Source of the DNA: Micropterus salmoides
Lineage: Eukaryota > Chordata > Actinopteri > Centrarchiformes > Centrarchidae
Direction: 5' to 3'
NCBI RefSeq assembly: GCF_014851395.1
Contig: NW_024041039.1
Coordinates: forward strand, 5,325,277 to 5,389,276
Length of the DNA stretch: 64,000 nt
Made by a program: the position numbers and the translations under genes. Below, one piece after another: positions 34,352 to 46,348 of the stretch; the stretch's first letter is position 1; the number at the start of each line of letters is the position of its first letter. A model generated the notes under the pieces. It had not been told where the DNA came from. It saw only the letters and a program-made list of their open reading frames with translations, and searched no databases.

Positions 34352-37300
34352 ATGCCGAAGAAAGCAAAGAAAGGTGGAGGAGCTAAAGGTGGTGGTGCAA
34401 AGACGGAGGAGGAGAGACTGCTGTACCTTCAGCAGAGAGCTCAGGCTGAGGAGGAGATGGCCAAGAAGAAAGAAGAGATCCTCACACTCTTCCTCAAGGT
34501 AACAATAATCAATAATGGCTGGGCTAATCAAAAAATTGTAGACAAAGTCATTAAAATAAGTCAAGTTAGTGATGTTGATTGTTCATATTTACAAAATCCA
34601 AAAAGTACCCTTGAAATGTTTTAATTAAATGCTTTCCTGTTATGAATTACTACATATATATTTTAGTCCTGATGAACGTGTGGTGTGCAGAATAATATTC
34701 AGACTACAAAGCGTCTGTTATTCTTTATATGAATTTCATAACTGGTTCAACGATCCACTAGATTGTTCCAAGACTTCGAAAGATGTTTGATATTATGTTT
34801 AAAAAAAAATATGTACAGATATATTAACATGGATTTTATTTTAATAAATAAAATACTTTATTTTCAAACAAAAGTGGTGTGATTTAACACAAACAATGAA
34901 ATGCTTTATAAAAAGACAAGTGTAACAATTGTTTACAGAGCTGAGCTGCAGAATCAATACAGTACATTAACAGAATTTTAGAAACAAATATTTTAAATAT
35001 TCTGGCTCAGAAATGTTTTGAGTTATTATATAGATATTTGAATAGAAATTGCAAAAATCAATATCTGCATAATGCCAATATCATATATAGACAAACAGAG
35101 CTGAAAATTTGATACTGAAATTTATATTTGATACCTTTAGCATGTGCAACATGTTTGTGTATTTATCTTTATTTCAAACACTTCAATTGTTTAAATCTCT
35201 TATTTATCACCTGACTCACCTGCTTTCACTCATAACACACCAACTGACATTTCAGTGGCTCTTATCTTTAACTGACAGTTGCATTGATTTTATCTCTGCT
35301 CATTAAATGACATTTCAACTGTTTCACTTTCACATCAACTACAGATTCAGAACTGATCTCTTTTCAGTTAATAACCTTCAACTTACACTAAAATTCTTTA
35401 AGGAGCTTCAACAAGAAATACTTCAGATGAAATTTCAGATGTTTTCAGCAAAAAAAACTAATCTTCATAAAAAGTAGCCCTTTCAAATTAAAAGTTAGTT
35501 CTGTATATTCCCATAAATTCAATCCAAAAAGAAAAATTTATCAATATTTCATCCACTGAAGATTTCGATTATTTCCTCTCTCTGAATTCAGGACAAGCTG
35601 CAGAAGGAAGAGAGGAACACTGCAATGAACTTGCTGAAGCTGAACGACGGCTGGCGGTCGATTCTCCGTCAGACTCGAGCTGCTGAGCTGCGTAAAGACA
35701 TCACGGTGCTCAGTCAGACGTTTGAGAAGCACCTGGACGGCCTGGACAGCGTCATCAAGGTGAACGACACTACACAGGATCCGACCTGCTCCACATCCCC
35801 GAGAGTTTACGTGTTGACTCTCAGCTTGTCACTTCCTGTTTCTCTGTGTTGCAGCATCTGGAGCGTGACCTGCAGGAGGCGGAGCGCCAGTCGGCTCAGG
35901 TGCGGCGTATTCACCTGCAGCATATGGAGCAGCTGTGGGCTCAGCAGGCCAAACATTTGACGTTTGTGCAGCAGCAGTGGGAGGCCGGCCTGCAGCACCT
36001 CAGCACCAGGTTCAGCTCTGAGAGGTCAGTCTGAGGAGCCACAGCGCCCCCCACACACTGCAGTGTTCAACACAGCTGTGACAGAAAGGTTCTTAAAAGG
36101 TGAACACAACCGATCAGCAGGTTTCCAGGTGTTGGGAGTTCAATTTCACGTTAAAACCAGCTCACCAGACTAGTGACGGCAGTGCGAAACTGAAGCTTCG
36201 ATACGTGCTTTAAACCCCGAACACAGAACCACTGCTTCAAAGGTTGCTTCGTTGCATAAACTGTCACTTCGTTGCATAAACTGTCACGTGACGTGTCGGC
36301 AACTGCTGCTTTGGATGCAATATGTCACTGGCACTGCCTAAGTTGTCTTGAAATCTTTGAATGTTTGCGTTCCCCGTCCCACACAATCACCCCCTGCCAT
36401 AGTTACACAGGCACACCTAACCTAGGCCATATTTTCCCAGCACTGTCACCTCAATAACACAATACATGCATTCACCAATATTTATTTGTAAATAGGACAT
36501 GATGTCCAGTCTTAATGTGAAGAATTTTTAAAGATAATTTAAATCCAAAACGTGATCAAAGCAAAGATGCTTCAGGTTCTAAACTGTGTTGGGAAGTACT
36601 TTACTTTTCTACAAAAGTAAAGTACTTCCCAACACTGCTCATCGAGGTGTGTTAAAAGCCTCTTGTCCACCAGCTAGACTGCCTAATTTGCCTGCAGCCT
36701 TCCGCTTCACCGGAAGAGCTCACTGTGACTTAAGCTTCAAGTAATTAACCCATTTTCGAAAAAAACAATTGGCTCAAGTGGTTCCAGAAAAGCTGCTCAT
36801 ATCTGCTGCAGGCTACATTAGCCGTTGGTAGCATAACACATCGATCACAATCTACTTCACAACTTTCGGAGAAGCGTTGCATTGTGGGTAATGTAGGCGC
36901 CAAATTTTGACAAGGGGGGGTAAGAAGTACAATAAAGAAAGACGGAATCTATTTTGATGCTGTCCATCATGAGTCTTATGCATCATTTAATTTCTCTTTT
37001 TTACGCTACAAAGCAGCTGCTTATATCTTTAATAAGTTACCAATGTGCATACCATTAAAAAAGCTGGGTTACAATGATTGAGGTCTAACAATTCAGTTCA
37101 ATCTTTATTGTTCCACCAGGGGAAATTTGATTTTCAATTGGGTAAAAAAAAACAAACAAAAAAAAAAAAACAAGAGCACTGTTACCATGTACATCATCAA
37201 TTTGTTCGTCTGAAAGTACTCAGTCGAAATGGTAGCATCAACACACTGTAGGGTGCTTCTGAGCAGCAGAAAAGGAAAATTTGTATATGTGTTGGTTTTT

Positions 37301-40300
37301 AACCTGGGGAATCTGCATCTTCACACAGAGGGGAGAAGAACAAACTCCTCCAAAAGTGGGTGGTTAGCGCTGGCTATAATACTTGTCTATTATACAGTAG
37401 ATGTCTACCAAAGAAAGCTATTGTGTGCAAATTATTTTTCTGGCTACTTTAACAATGTTAGACAGTGCACTGCAACAGTAAGACCAGTAGTCTAGCCACC
37501 TCGCAGATCTGATGTAATTGACAGTGAACATCTTACAAAGGGTGGACATTTGGAAAAGTCACGGTGTCACCAAATTCATTGGGGGTCCTGCTTTGCTGCA
37601 TTATTCTCTCTGGCGTGAACGGGGTCTGTTTTTCAGGAAGCAGATATTGTTGCACTCTGAGCAGCAGCGAGCTGATCTGGAGGACGCAACGTTCACGGTG
37701 GAGCAGCAACACAAAACAGTGATGAGTGAAATCCACCGACTGTACCGTGAAAGCATCGCATCGTACGAGAGCGCTCATGAAGACAGGGTATCTCACAGAG
37801 CCAGATCCCTCTCTCCTTTTGAAGTCAGATATACAGGTGTCCTGATTTGAGTCTCTGAGGCTGGTCTCCTGTCTCCTCTGTGTGTGGACAGAAGGCTGCT
37901 CTGGACCTGGAGGACATGGACAAGCTGAAACAGAAGACCCTTCAGCACCAGGAAGCTGTGCAAATGTGCAGCAAGGAAACAAAGGCGCTCGACATCCTGC
38001 TCTCCAAGCACCAACAGTTCCTCCAGATGGCCGACGCAGACATGAAGAAGGCGAAGAGGCTGCAGGTCAGTGGAAGTTTATTTCATGGAGGCGATTTAAT
38101 CTGATCATGTGATTTCATTTTGTTTTTAAAGCAAATTCCTCCTAAGAGCTCTTACTGCGACCACAAAATAATCCGATTCATAAAAGTGTTTTCAGATTGC
38201 AGGAATATTTCGGGCCATTCATGGAAATGTAAGTGTCCAAGATAAATGTCTGTAGAGGAAACAATTGTTGTAGCACCTGGGATTACTCACAGAGCGACAA
38301 ATTTACGGCAGGTGCATTTTTGATAAGTCAAAAAACAGTCATACCTTTATCCACCAGTTTGGTGTCTGGTATCTGTTCAGCACGGCCCGCTAGTTTCTTT
38401 CCTTTTGCATCCAGAAAAAGAGAACAGCAGCAGTCTAGTGTATTTTACGACACAAGCTGTTCACTCATACTTGGTCAATGTTAACCATGAAAGTTTGTTC
38501 TTGACCTTGATGTACGCAGAAGTTCCAAAAAGCTAGAAAAGACAGATGTAATTCTTAAAGGTGACTTGTTATGCTTTTTCCTGTCATATTTATAATGTTA
38601 CAAATGTTGCATGTTTACCAAAGTGGCCAAAGCTTCAAATAATGAGGTAAACGTATTTAAAAGAAATCTCAAACTTCAGATTTTCCCTTGTTGTGAACAC
38701 TCTGGTTTCAACAGTTTTTTTCTACTACTCACGGCTCAGTTTGGTGTCATAGAGAGCTTAAGTCCCTCCCCTTCCTGTGGACCTTACTTTGGAAAGAGAA
38801 TTTACAGTAGTCAATAGCAAAAGACTACAAATGTTTTGATCCCGTTTGAGTTGTGCCCTGAATTACACAAATGTCTATTTAAAATGTACATTTGAAAGTC
38901 AATTAAGTTGCAGTTTGATGTAACACTGTTGAGGTATAAGACTGAAAATACATAATTACCAAGTCCACAAACCCAAAAGTCACGTAACTTTTTCTCTCAA
39001 TGACTGAAACGTTACTGAAGCTAACGTCAAAGAGCTTCCATGTGTAGATGATGTGATAAAAAGACAGAATCATGTCATCATCAGGTGAGATATTTCTGCT
39101 TGGAACAAGTTATCTAGCTAGTAGCAACCAAGCAATGAGCGTTAGCTAGCATTACCGCGCCAACATGTTGCCGACGGTTTTCACACCAAAGCTAAAATGT
39201 TACTTTATAGTTTTTATGAACAACAACTTTGACTTAATTTATATTAAAAATTGACCAACGTTATTTGTGTAATTCAGGGCACAATTCTAACAAGATAATT
39301 TGTCTCTTGCCGTTGACTATTGTACCCATTTTTCCCCGAAATAAAAGGTCCCATGGGGAATGGTCATATCTGTGATGTGTTAAGGGCCAGTGTAAGATTT
39401 TTGAACTTTGAATCACGCAAAGCTACTTTACAGGGCTGGTAATGCAGCATATTAGGTTACCTTTAAAGCGAGAACCAAGATCAATATTTCTTTCTCAATT
39501 ATTACATGACACTGAACATAGTGGACATTCATCATCATTACAAACACGTCTCCTGATGGATGACCATGTTGCTGCATAACTGATAGATGTGGTAGCAGGC
39601 AGCTGGTTGCTAACACGTTAACTTTTTATAAGCTGATAATACAGTATGAGTGTTTACAGCTCGTTACGCTGCCCTCTAGTGGACAAACAAAAAAAACTTT
39701 ATACCGTTTCAAAGAAACTGATTCCAGCTTTAAAAAAAAATAAAAAAATTGCGTTTCCAACGAATGCATCATGAAGCAGTTTTATAAAAGTTTGGAAATG
39801 GATTATAAATTAGACAAAGACAGACGAGTTTTCCGTCCAGTTTCAGATGCTCAGAGAGCTGATGTTCATGGAGCCGATAGCTGTCATGAAGGATTTCTGG
39901 GAAATCCTTAAAATCCCCGATCTTCCCCAGAGTCAGATGAGAAGTTAGAGAACAGAGACAAGTTGAGGAGGCGTAAAGCCTGGTGTAACGTAGCATCACA
40001 GGGTTAAGTTAAAGCCTCCATCTTGTTTCCTTTCTCTCTCTCTCTCAGGATATTGCCATTCAGCTGAGGGCGAAGATGAACTACAGTAAAATTGAAAACC
40101 AGTCGGTGGAACAAGATCTGAACGCTGCCAGAAATAAGGTAAACAGGAAGACTCATATGCTCCGGGACCAGCTGACTCAGGCTCATACAGCGGCCAGAAA
40201 ACAGCTGACTGACCTCACCGTCCAGAGCGACAAGGCCGCCAAGAAACTGCAGGCAGTCATCTCCAAGGTGAAACGTCTCACATGCAGTCTGTCCACTGTG

Positions 40301-41528
40301 TATTTCCTCCTGTGTGTCCTCTCTGTACTCATTTTCACTGTGGTGATCCAGGGTGAGAAGGTTTTACGTGTCGCCGAAATGTGTCGCAAGCTGGAGAGCG
40401 AGGAGAAGCAAGTCTTATCATCAGTATTCCCTGCAGACGACGTCAGACAGGAGAGAGCAGGACCTGAGACAGAGGAACCAGCAAAGGTGGGTTGAGATTC
40501 AGAGCTCCAGTGTTACAGTTTGACCTCGGGCCGCTTCCCTCTGACTGACTGTTCCTGTATGTGGTAGTGACCAAACAAACCTTTTCTTCTAGGACTTTCT
40601 AGTTCAGCATCTAGCAGGTCTGGACTGGTACTTTGGACTGCTTTCAGGAACGAGACACAACCTTGCACTCTGAGCAAACAGCAGACAGACACAGTTAGAG
40701 ACTAACTGGTGAACATAGTGGAGAATTTAGCAGCTAAAGATCCAGATATTTCCTGCGGCCAACATGTCCCGTACTGGCTGAGCTTGGATCTGTAAGCCAA
40801 AGAATAATTCTGCTGCAGGATTCGCCAGACTGGTTCATGTACCAGAGTCAGACTCAGTACCTGCTGGTCTGGATGTAGTTCCTGACGATTGTAGTTTGGA
40901 GAGACTCGCTGCTGCAGTGTGGTTGATAGTTCAACTTCTTTTAGGGTCTGTTAGTGTTGGTAATCCTTTAGCATTTTGATTTGTTATTTTTTTATTTTCT
41001 CCAGCCCTTTTCTTGATACAGCATATACGAGTCGGTAGATTTGTGTTTATTTACTCTCAAAAGAACACCCACATAGCATCCACACAAATATAACAAAAGT
41101 TATCAGCTTTTTGCAGCTACAGCTTCATATTCCAGGTTGATAATGAAGCATAAATTGCTTTTCTCTTCCATTTGAAAGTGACACACAAGCTGAACAGTAA
41201 ACTTATTCCCCAAACTGTGGAGCACACTGACCTTTGTGTCCATCTGTAGGAGATACCCGAGTTGCAGCAGGTGACGTGGTGCATCAACGCTGCCGTGCTG
41301 CAGCGGGAAGCTCTGAAGAAACAGAAGGCCGATTTGAGCCGTGAAAACCAGCAGCTGAGGCTCCTGCTTCGTCAGCACCTGGACGCCATGACGGTCAGCG
41401 GCGACACCCTCGACGGACGACACAATCTGCTCACCGTGCACCAGGCCCCGGCTGCCGCGGCCCCACCGGACCCCACCAGACGCCACAATGTCATTGAAGC
41501 TGTTCACGTTGTCAAACACTCACTCTAG
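34352..41528 (+). CDS. ccdc65: coiled-coil domain-containing protein 65 / dynein regulatory complex subunit 2
   Basis: DRC2 is a subunit of the nexin-dynein regulatory complex, which links outer doublets and controls dynein in motile cilia and sperm flagella. Exons: 34352-34498, 35592-35759, 35855-36024, 37637-37787, 37892-38065, 40049-40267, 40352-40486, 41250-41528. All have GT/AG borders and compatible phases, giving 480 residues (family about 484). The N-terminus MPKKAKKGGGAKGGG is basic, followed by EEEMAKKKEEI and long charged coiled coils: DKLQKEERNTAMNLLKLNDGW, ILSQ-type LRKDITVLSQTFEKHLDG, GEKVLRVAEMCRKLESEEK. A C-terminal helix LSRENQQLRLLLRQHLDAM precedes an A/P-rich tail. The order of conserved blocks follows vertebrate CCDC65. 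The exon 2 start has ACC immediately before ATG. The gene lies in the same orientation as coch and converges on strn3. Confidence 0.93.
36586..36635. repeat. perfect 23-bp hairpin in ccdc65 intron
   Basis: The left arm, starting GTGTTGGGAAGTACTTTACT (36586-36608), is exactly complementary to 36613-36635, with a 4-base loop CTAC. The GTGTTGGGAAGTA motif resembles ends of small palindromic teleost MITEs. Confidence 0.9.
38559..39462. mobile_element. TTAA-flanked MITE (piggyBac-like) in ccdc65 intron
   Basis: TTAA at 38555-38558 and 39463-39466 flanks imperfect inverted ends: left AGGTGACTTGTTATGCTTT and, on the other strand, right AGGTAACCTAATATGCTGC. The 904 bp have no transposase-like frame. 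Its ends differ from those of the 20916 element, so it is a separate family. Confidence 0.65.
39740..40048. other. ccdc65 intron end, nothing recognised
   Basis: Between the TTAA element and exon 40049 there is only AT-rich sequence and a strong polypyrimidine tract (TTTCTCTCTCTCTCTCAG) at the acceptor. Confidence 0.5.
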
Positions 41529-41643
41529 GACTGTTACTGCAGGAAACACTGAATTACAAACATTTTCCAAAAAAAAAAGCTGCACAGTTAAATAATACCC
41601 GGTACTTTTAATTTTGTTGGTGTTTTCTTTCGTGATATATCAA

Positions 41644-41649
41644 AATAAA
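41644..41649 (+). terminator. ccdc65 polyadenylation signal candidate
   Basis: AATAAA lies 116 bp after the stop codon, giving a short 3' UTR. No other canonical signal is closer. Confidence 0.55.
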
Positions 41650-41817
41650 CACTGATTTCTTAGTATAATATTATAAATTCAAGGTTAATTACTTAACTTT
41701 TCCCAGCAGCTTTCATCAGCTGATGAGGCTTGCTCAGGTGTTCCTGATTGTCTTTTCGAGTGTGGGGAAATCCTGCAGCCAGAGTACTCACCTGGACAAC
41801 ATCACTTAAAATACAAA

Positions 41818-42165
41818 ATTTCAAAATATGCTCACTGTTTACAAATCACTTAATGGTCTCGCCCTGACCTGCCTACAAACCCTTCAGAACTCTCAAATCG
41901 TCAGACACCGGTCTCCCAACTGAACCCAAGAAGTGATGATGATGATCAGATGTACAACACCTGTGCTGTATTTAAAAAGCAGACCTTCCCGTTGTCTCAC
42001 GCATACGGCTACACTGTGTCTCCACCTGTCTTGTCTGTCTCTGGGTATGTGAGTGGGGGGGGGGGGGTAAATAATTATGATTTTACTTTGTTCATATTTG
42101 TTGTCGGTTAACTCACATTGTATGAAATGTACTATATAAATAAAGTTGATTTAACTAGAGGCTCA
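41818..42165 (+). mobile_element. possible LINE 3' fragment with A/T tail
   Basis: The + strand reads like a decayed reverse-transcriptase C-terminus (NGLALTCLQTLQ..., compare ALNGLGPKYISDLL in the LINE at 62.7 kb). A G13-14 run (42054-42067) follows, then a tail GAAATGTACTATATAAATAA AGTTGATTT typical of teleost non-LTR 3' ends. Confidence 0.45.
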
Positions 42166-45100
42166 AATCCCAAAATATTGAAGCTGTTCTGAACGCATCA
42201 CGGCTCTGGTTTCGGGAATTTCAGTTCCTTAAGTTTGGTACAAAAACACAGAGCCGCAACTATTGATTATTTTCATTATCGATTAATTTTTAAATGTGAA
42301 AATTGGGGAAAAATTTCCGTTACAACTTTTTAGAGCCCAACTTCTTTAAATGTCTGAATAACAGTCTAAAACCCAAAGATATTCAGTTTACTGTGATAAA
42401 AGAAATTGAAAATATGAGACTGAAGAAACTGGAATCAGACGTTTCCTTCACTTAAACAATTAATTATCGAAATAGTTGACAAATACGTTTCTGTCGACTG
42501 ACATAATCAGTTAATCAGCTCCCAGTAAGCTCTGGTAGGAATGTTCAAAACATGAACTCAACTGCTGACAAGAATTTGAAATTATAAGGTCAGAAAAAAA
42601 ACTTTAACTAACTTTAATAATCTCATGGATTTCATTTCTTCAACATTTGAGCAGCTCAGTGACTGAAATGTCCCAATAATGCGAGACAGTGATCCACAAC
42701 CATGATATGTAGTCCTCCAGGTCCTGGATCTGGACCGACTATAGTTTACAACAGTTGTTTCCAACTTTTTGACCTCTGGCCCTCGTTAAAGGTTTCATGT
42801 AATATATAGTTTATTAATGACTGATAGTGTGCACTCAGATTGTTTAATGAGAATAATCCTAAGAGCCTTAAAGATGTAAAACTTTTGTCCGAAAATATAT
42901 AACAGTTCTGTGTTATTGATTAATTCATCTCCCATTAATCATCTATGATTTATCTTGTGACCTTTTGGGGGCGTCCAGACCCACTGGTTATCCAGTCGCA
43001 CCAAGATTTAATTTCTTTTGAACTTTAGAGCCCAAACCAGGACAAACAAAGCCAGAACAAGAGTGCCCAAATAGGGATGTCCACACACTTTAGGCCACAT
43101 AGCGGGAAAATAGTGCTGTGATGTTATTTAAAATGTTTGACCTTTTTTTTTTGTTTTTTTTTAAATCTACAGAACACCTTAAACTGAAGTATTTACCTCA
43201 ACTTTTATTTTGGTGGTGCATTTCCTGAGGCTTTTAATGCAGTCAGAAGATATTAATAAAACAGAATGATCAGCGGAGCAGCGGCCTCTGTACAGGTACA
43301 CCATTTAATAGTTATTATAGACATTTTATATACAGTTGTATTCTGTTATGTGGTACAATCTTTAAAATCTGCTGTTTCATAGTTTGTAAATCAAAAAAAA
43401 CAAAAAAAAAAAAACTTACAAAACTCGCAAACTGATCAGAACTTTTTTCCTCAATTTTTCCGGAAGACTAGAAAAAATACTTTTGTTGTATTAATCATGC
43501 ATTACACAAACAAAAACAAAAAAAAGTCTTTAGTTACACAGTAAGTTGTAGCGCGGGTCAAAACCAAAATAAAAGATTCTGTTGTGATCAATCAGAAGCA
43601 ACTTGAGTTACAAATCCCTTCAGTTAAAAAAATGTAATTAAACCAGAAACTGTGGAGAACAAACCACAACGATAAAGAAAAGCTCTGCCTGTCAGAGCAG
43701 GTAGGGATGTTTAGCCAATCAGATGGCAGCTTTGTCTTCAAAAACACGCCCCAGGAGGCCTCTGATTGGACCGTTTCTCCTGGGTGCTCAAACCGGTTCT
43801 TCTTCTTGTAAGGACGAGACTAAAAACCATTTAATGATATAAATAACTTCAGCTGTGATGAAGAAAATGTACTCAAAGTGAAAACTCACACAGTGATATG
43901 AAGACGAGGAGGAGGAGCAGCAGCTGAGAGGGGCGACACCTCCACCTGAACCGGTGGGGTTTCCAGGCTCCTCGATGAGCCTCAAACCTGCAGCTTCTCC
44001 ATAAACAAGACCTTTACTGCAGCATCATCGGCCGTTTACACCGACACTGTGGTGCGTTCAGGTGCTGACACCAATCACCATCAGAGCACCAAGCACCATC
44101 CTCCTCCTCGGCCGAGTCTCAACACTCCTCAGCAGCTCCTCCCTCCCTCCTTTACTTTCTACATTTTGTGAAATCTTCCGACAGAGGCGTGGCTTGTCAT
44201 GCGACAGGAAAAAAGGAAGTAGAAGGGCGGGGCCTCTGAGCGTCGTGATGGCAGGACTTGACGGGAATGAGGAACCAGAATCGTCCTCGGTGCCGTTAAC
44301 TAGACGTTTCCACGTTTATAAAAACGATTATAAAAACTAGATTTATTTTACACAAACAGAAAACGTCCATATGCAACTACAGTAACGCTGACGTCTTAAT
44401 CCTTCGCTCGTTACCTCGGTGGTTTGAAACGCAGGGCTCTGATTGGCCCACCAGGGGCTGAGGTGGGGGTGTATTAAGGGATGTCAGGACAGACGTCCAA
44501 ATCAGCTCACACCTCGTCGAGAGACAGGAAACAGAATATCAGATTTTTAACCCGTCTCTAGAAACAAAATCCAGAGCGAATGTTCAGTTTACTTGACATA
44601 TTTTAAAATCTTAAATTTCTTTGATTATTTTCCTTACTGGGGCTGTAAAAAAGATAAGACACGTCAACATCTCTTCCTGAAGCTTTGGTTCAGATTAAAA
44701 CTTAAATACAACAAAACCACAGTGGGTTAAAACACCAAATGTTCTGTTCCTTTGTTATAAGCAGCTGGATTCTCTTCTTCTTCTTACTCTGCTGCAGCTG
44801 GAGGTCGAAGCTTTAAAGGAAAAATCCCCCTCAGATGTTCTTCTGTTGTTCAGTTCATAATGTGCCACATTCCACTGATTAAACCGTTTTCTTTTACTCT
44901 TAGGTGAACGTAGTTTCCCTTCAGGCTGTTGATTTCTACTATTATCTTGAAGTGTCTTTTGACAACCATCAGGAGACATGTCTGATGTTTTTTCATGTTT
45001 TGCAGCAGCGACGCACAGAAACACGAGACTTTCCACTTTCCAACAGACGCCAACACATCTTGCACCATTAAAAAGATACTTAAATCTTCAATAACGGAGG

Positions 45101-45913
45101 AGGAACTCGCAGCACTGCGTTTATTCACCACTGACAAGTGCGAACGCTCAGAAACAAAAGCACCAATTCTTCAGTTGAAGTAAAAGAGAAAAAGCAAAGA
45201 AGTTTTGAAATGAAAGCGGCCCTGCTGCTGCAATGCACCGTGGGTCTTTTCTCTGTTAGGGACCCCAAAATGTATGGCTGTGTAATTTCAAAAAATAAAT
45301 CAATTAACTTCTACTGAATCACAGAGAAGTAACGCTGTATTCACGTTATACAGCTGTAATTAGGAGCAGCCGTTCAGATGAGATAAGAGGTCATCTCACG
45401 TAGTGTCAACAAACTGGCCAACAGCTGACACTCGTCGTGTTGAAGACGAGTGAAGAGTGTGAACCTGTGAGTGGACAAATATGTTCCTTTGTATTAACTG
45501 TTAACTTCACGTCTGCTTCTGTCCGAGCAGCCAGTTAGACTTTACGTGGGGACTCAAACTTGCCGTGAATTTGATGGCATCGTTAAGCCTTCAGGGTTAA
45601 CGTGCTGACCATGAAAGTCCGTCCCTCGTTTCCAATCACCTCTTTCCCGTCATTGCTATCAAATAAAGACAATAAAAATAAAAAAACAAACTGGAAAGGT
45701 AGCCATCAGCGTCAACGCATTCACAGCAAAGAACGAACAAAGCTCTCTGAAAGCTGTCTCTGCTGTCAAACCACAAACTGAAGCTGCAGGAAACGTCGCC
45801 ACCACAGAAGAAGGTAAAAAACTGCTGAACGTAGAAACAAGAACATGACTGATTTTGGCGGGATTTTTCCTTTATGTCTGCGGGCTCAGACTAGTGTTAT
45901 CACGAGGCGAAGG

Positions 45914-45915
<2 letters not shown>

Positions 45916-45956
<41 letters not shown>
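45916..45956. repeat. (GT)n microsatellite
   Basis: About 20 perfect GT units followed by a G7 run. It lies in the presumed strn3 3' UTR/downstream region. Confidence 0.95.
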
Positions 45957-45958
<2 letters not shown>

Positions 45959-46154
45959 GGGGATTCATGTAGTGTCATCAGAGCAGCGTTCAGGACTCTG
46001 CAGACGGAGGCAACATCACATGACAGGTGAGCTGCTCAGTGTCGACCTGCAGGGTTTAGACAACGTTTGCACAACGTTTGTGTTTCTGCTGCTGAACGTC
46101 TCTTAGTTTCCTCAGTCAGTTGGCGGGAAACAAACCTCCGCCTCCTACCCTAAA

Positions 46155-46156
<2 letters not shown>

Positions 46157-46188
<32 letters not shown>
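46157..46188. repeat. (GT)n microsatellite, strn3 3' UTR
   Basis: Sixteen GT units, about 160 bp past the strn3 stop codon. They would be CA repeats in the sense of the transcript. Confidence 0.95.
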
Positions 46189-46189
<1 letters not shown>

Positions 46190-46348
46190 CAGTTGTCTGA
46201 TGGAGATCCCGTCACCTCCAGTCTCTCATTAATTTATATTCTGTGTTCAGTGACCTGAACAGACCTGAATACTGTCTGTGTGAACAGAGTAGCCCGTCTC
46301 TCTCTCTCTCTCGCTGTCTGTCTCTCGCCCCACAGTCCTCTGCTTCTT

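Larger units (their letters stand above)
42170..46348. other. ccdc65-strn3 convergent intergenic region and strn3 3' UTR
   Basis: No coding exon was recognised. The strn3 3' UTR begins at 46348 and runs leftward. The first AATAAA on the minus strand that I noted corresponds to TTTATT at 45120-45125, with others near 44341 and 43205, so the 3' end is not assigned. GC-richer sequence at 44080-44480 contains short open frames without family resemblance. A transposon-like left end (CAACTTTTTGACCTCTGGCC) lies near 42755. Confidence 0.45.

Noticed and set aside
37533..37982. 149-codon minus-strand open frame
   Set aside because: It is the antisense shadow of two ccdc65 exons (37637-37787 and 37892-38065).
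42750..42990. Transposon-like segment (CAACTTTTTGACCTCTGGCC ... GTCCAGACCCACTGG)
   Set aside because: The putative ends do not pair convincingly, and no target duplication was seen.
44062..44340. 92-codon + strand open frame in GC-richer sequence
   Set aside because: No family resemblance, no splice partners and low-complexity serine/leucine content. It lies in the region downstream of strn3.
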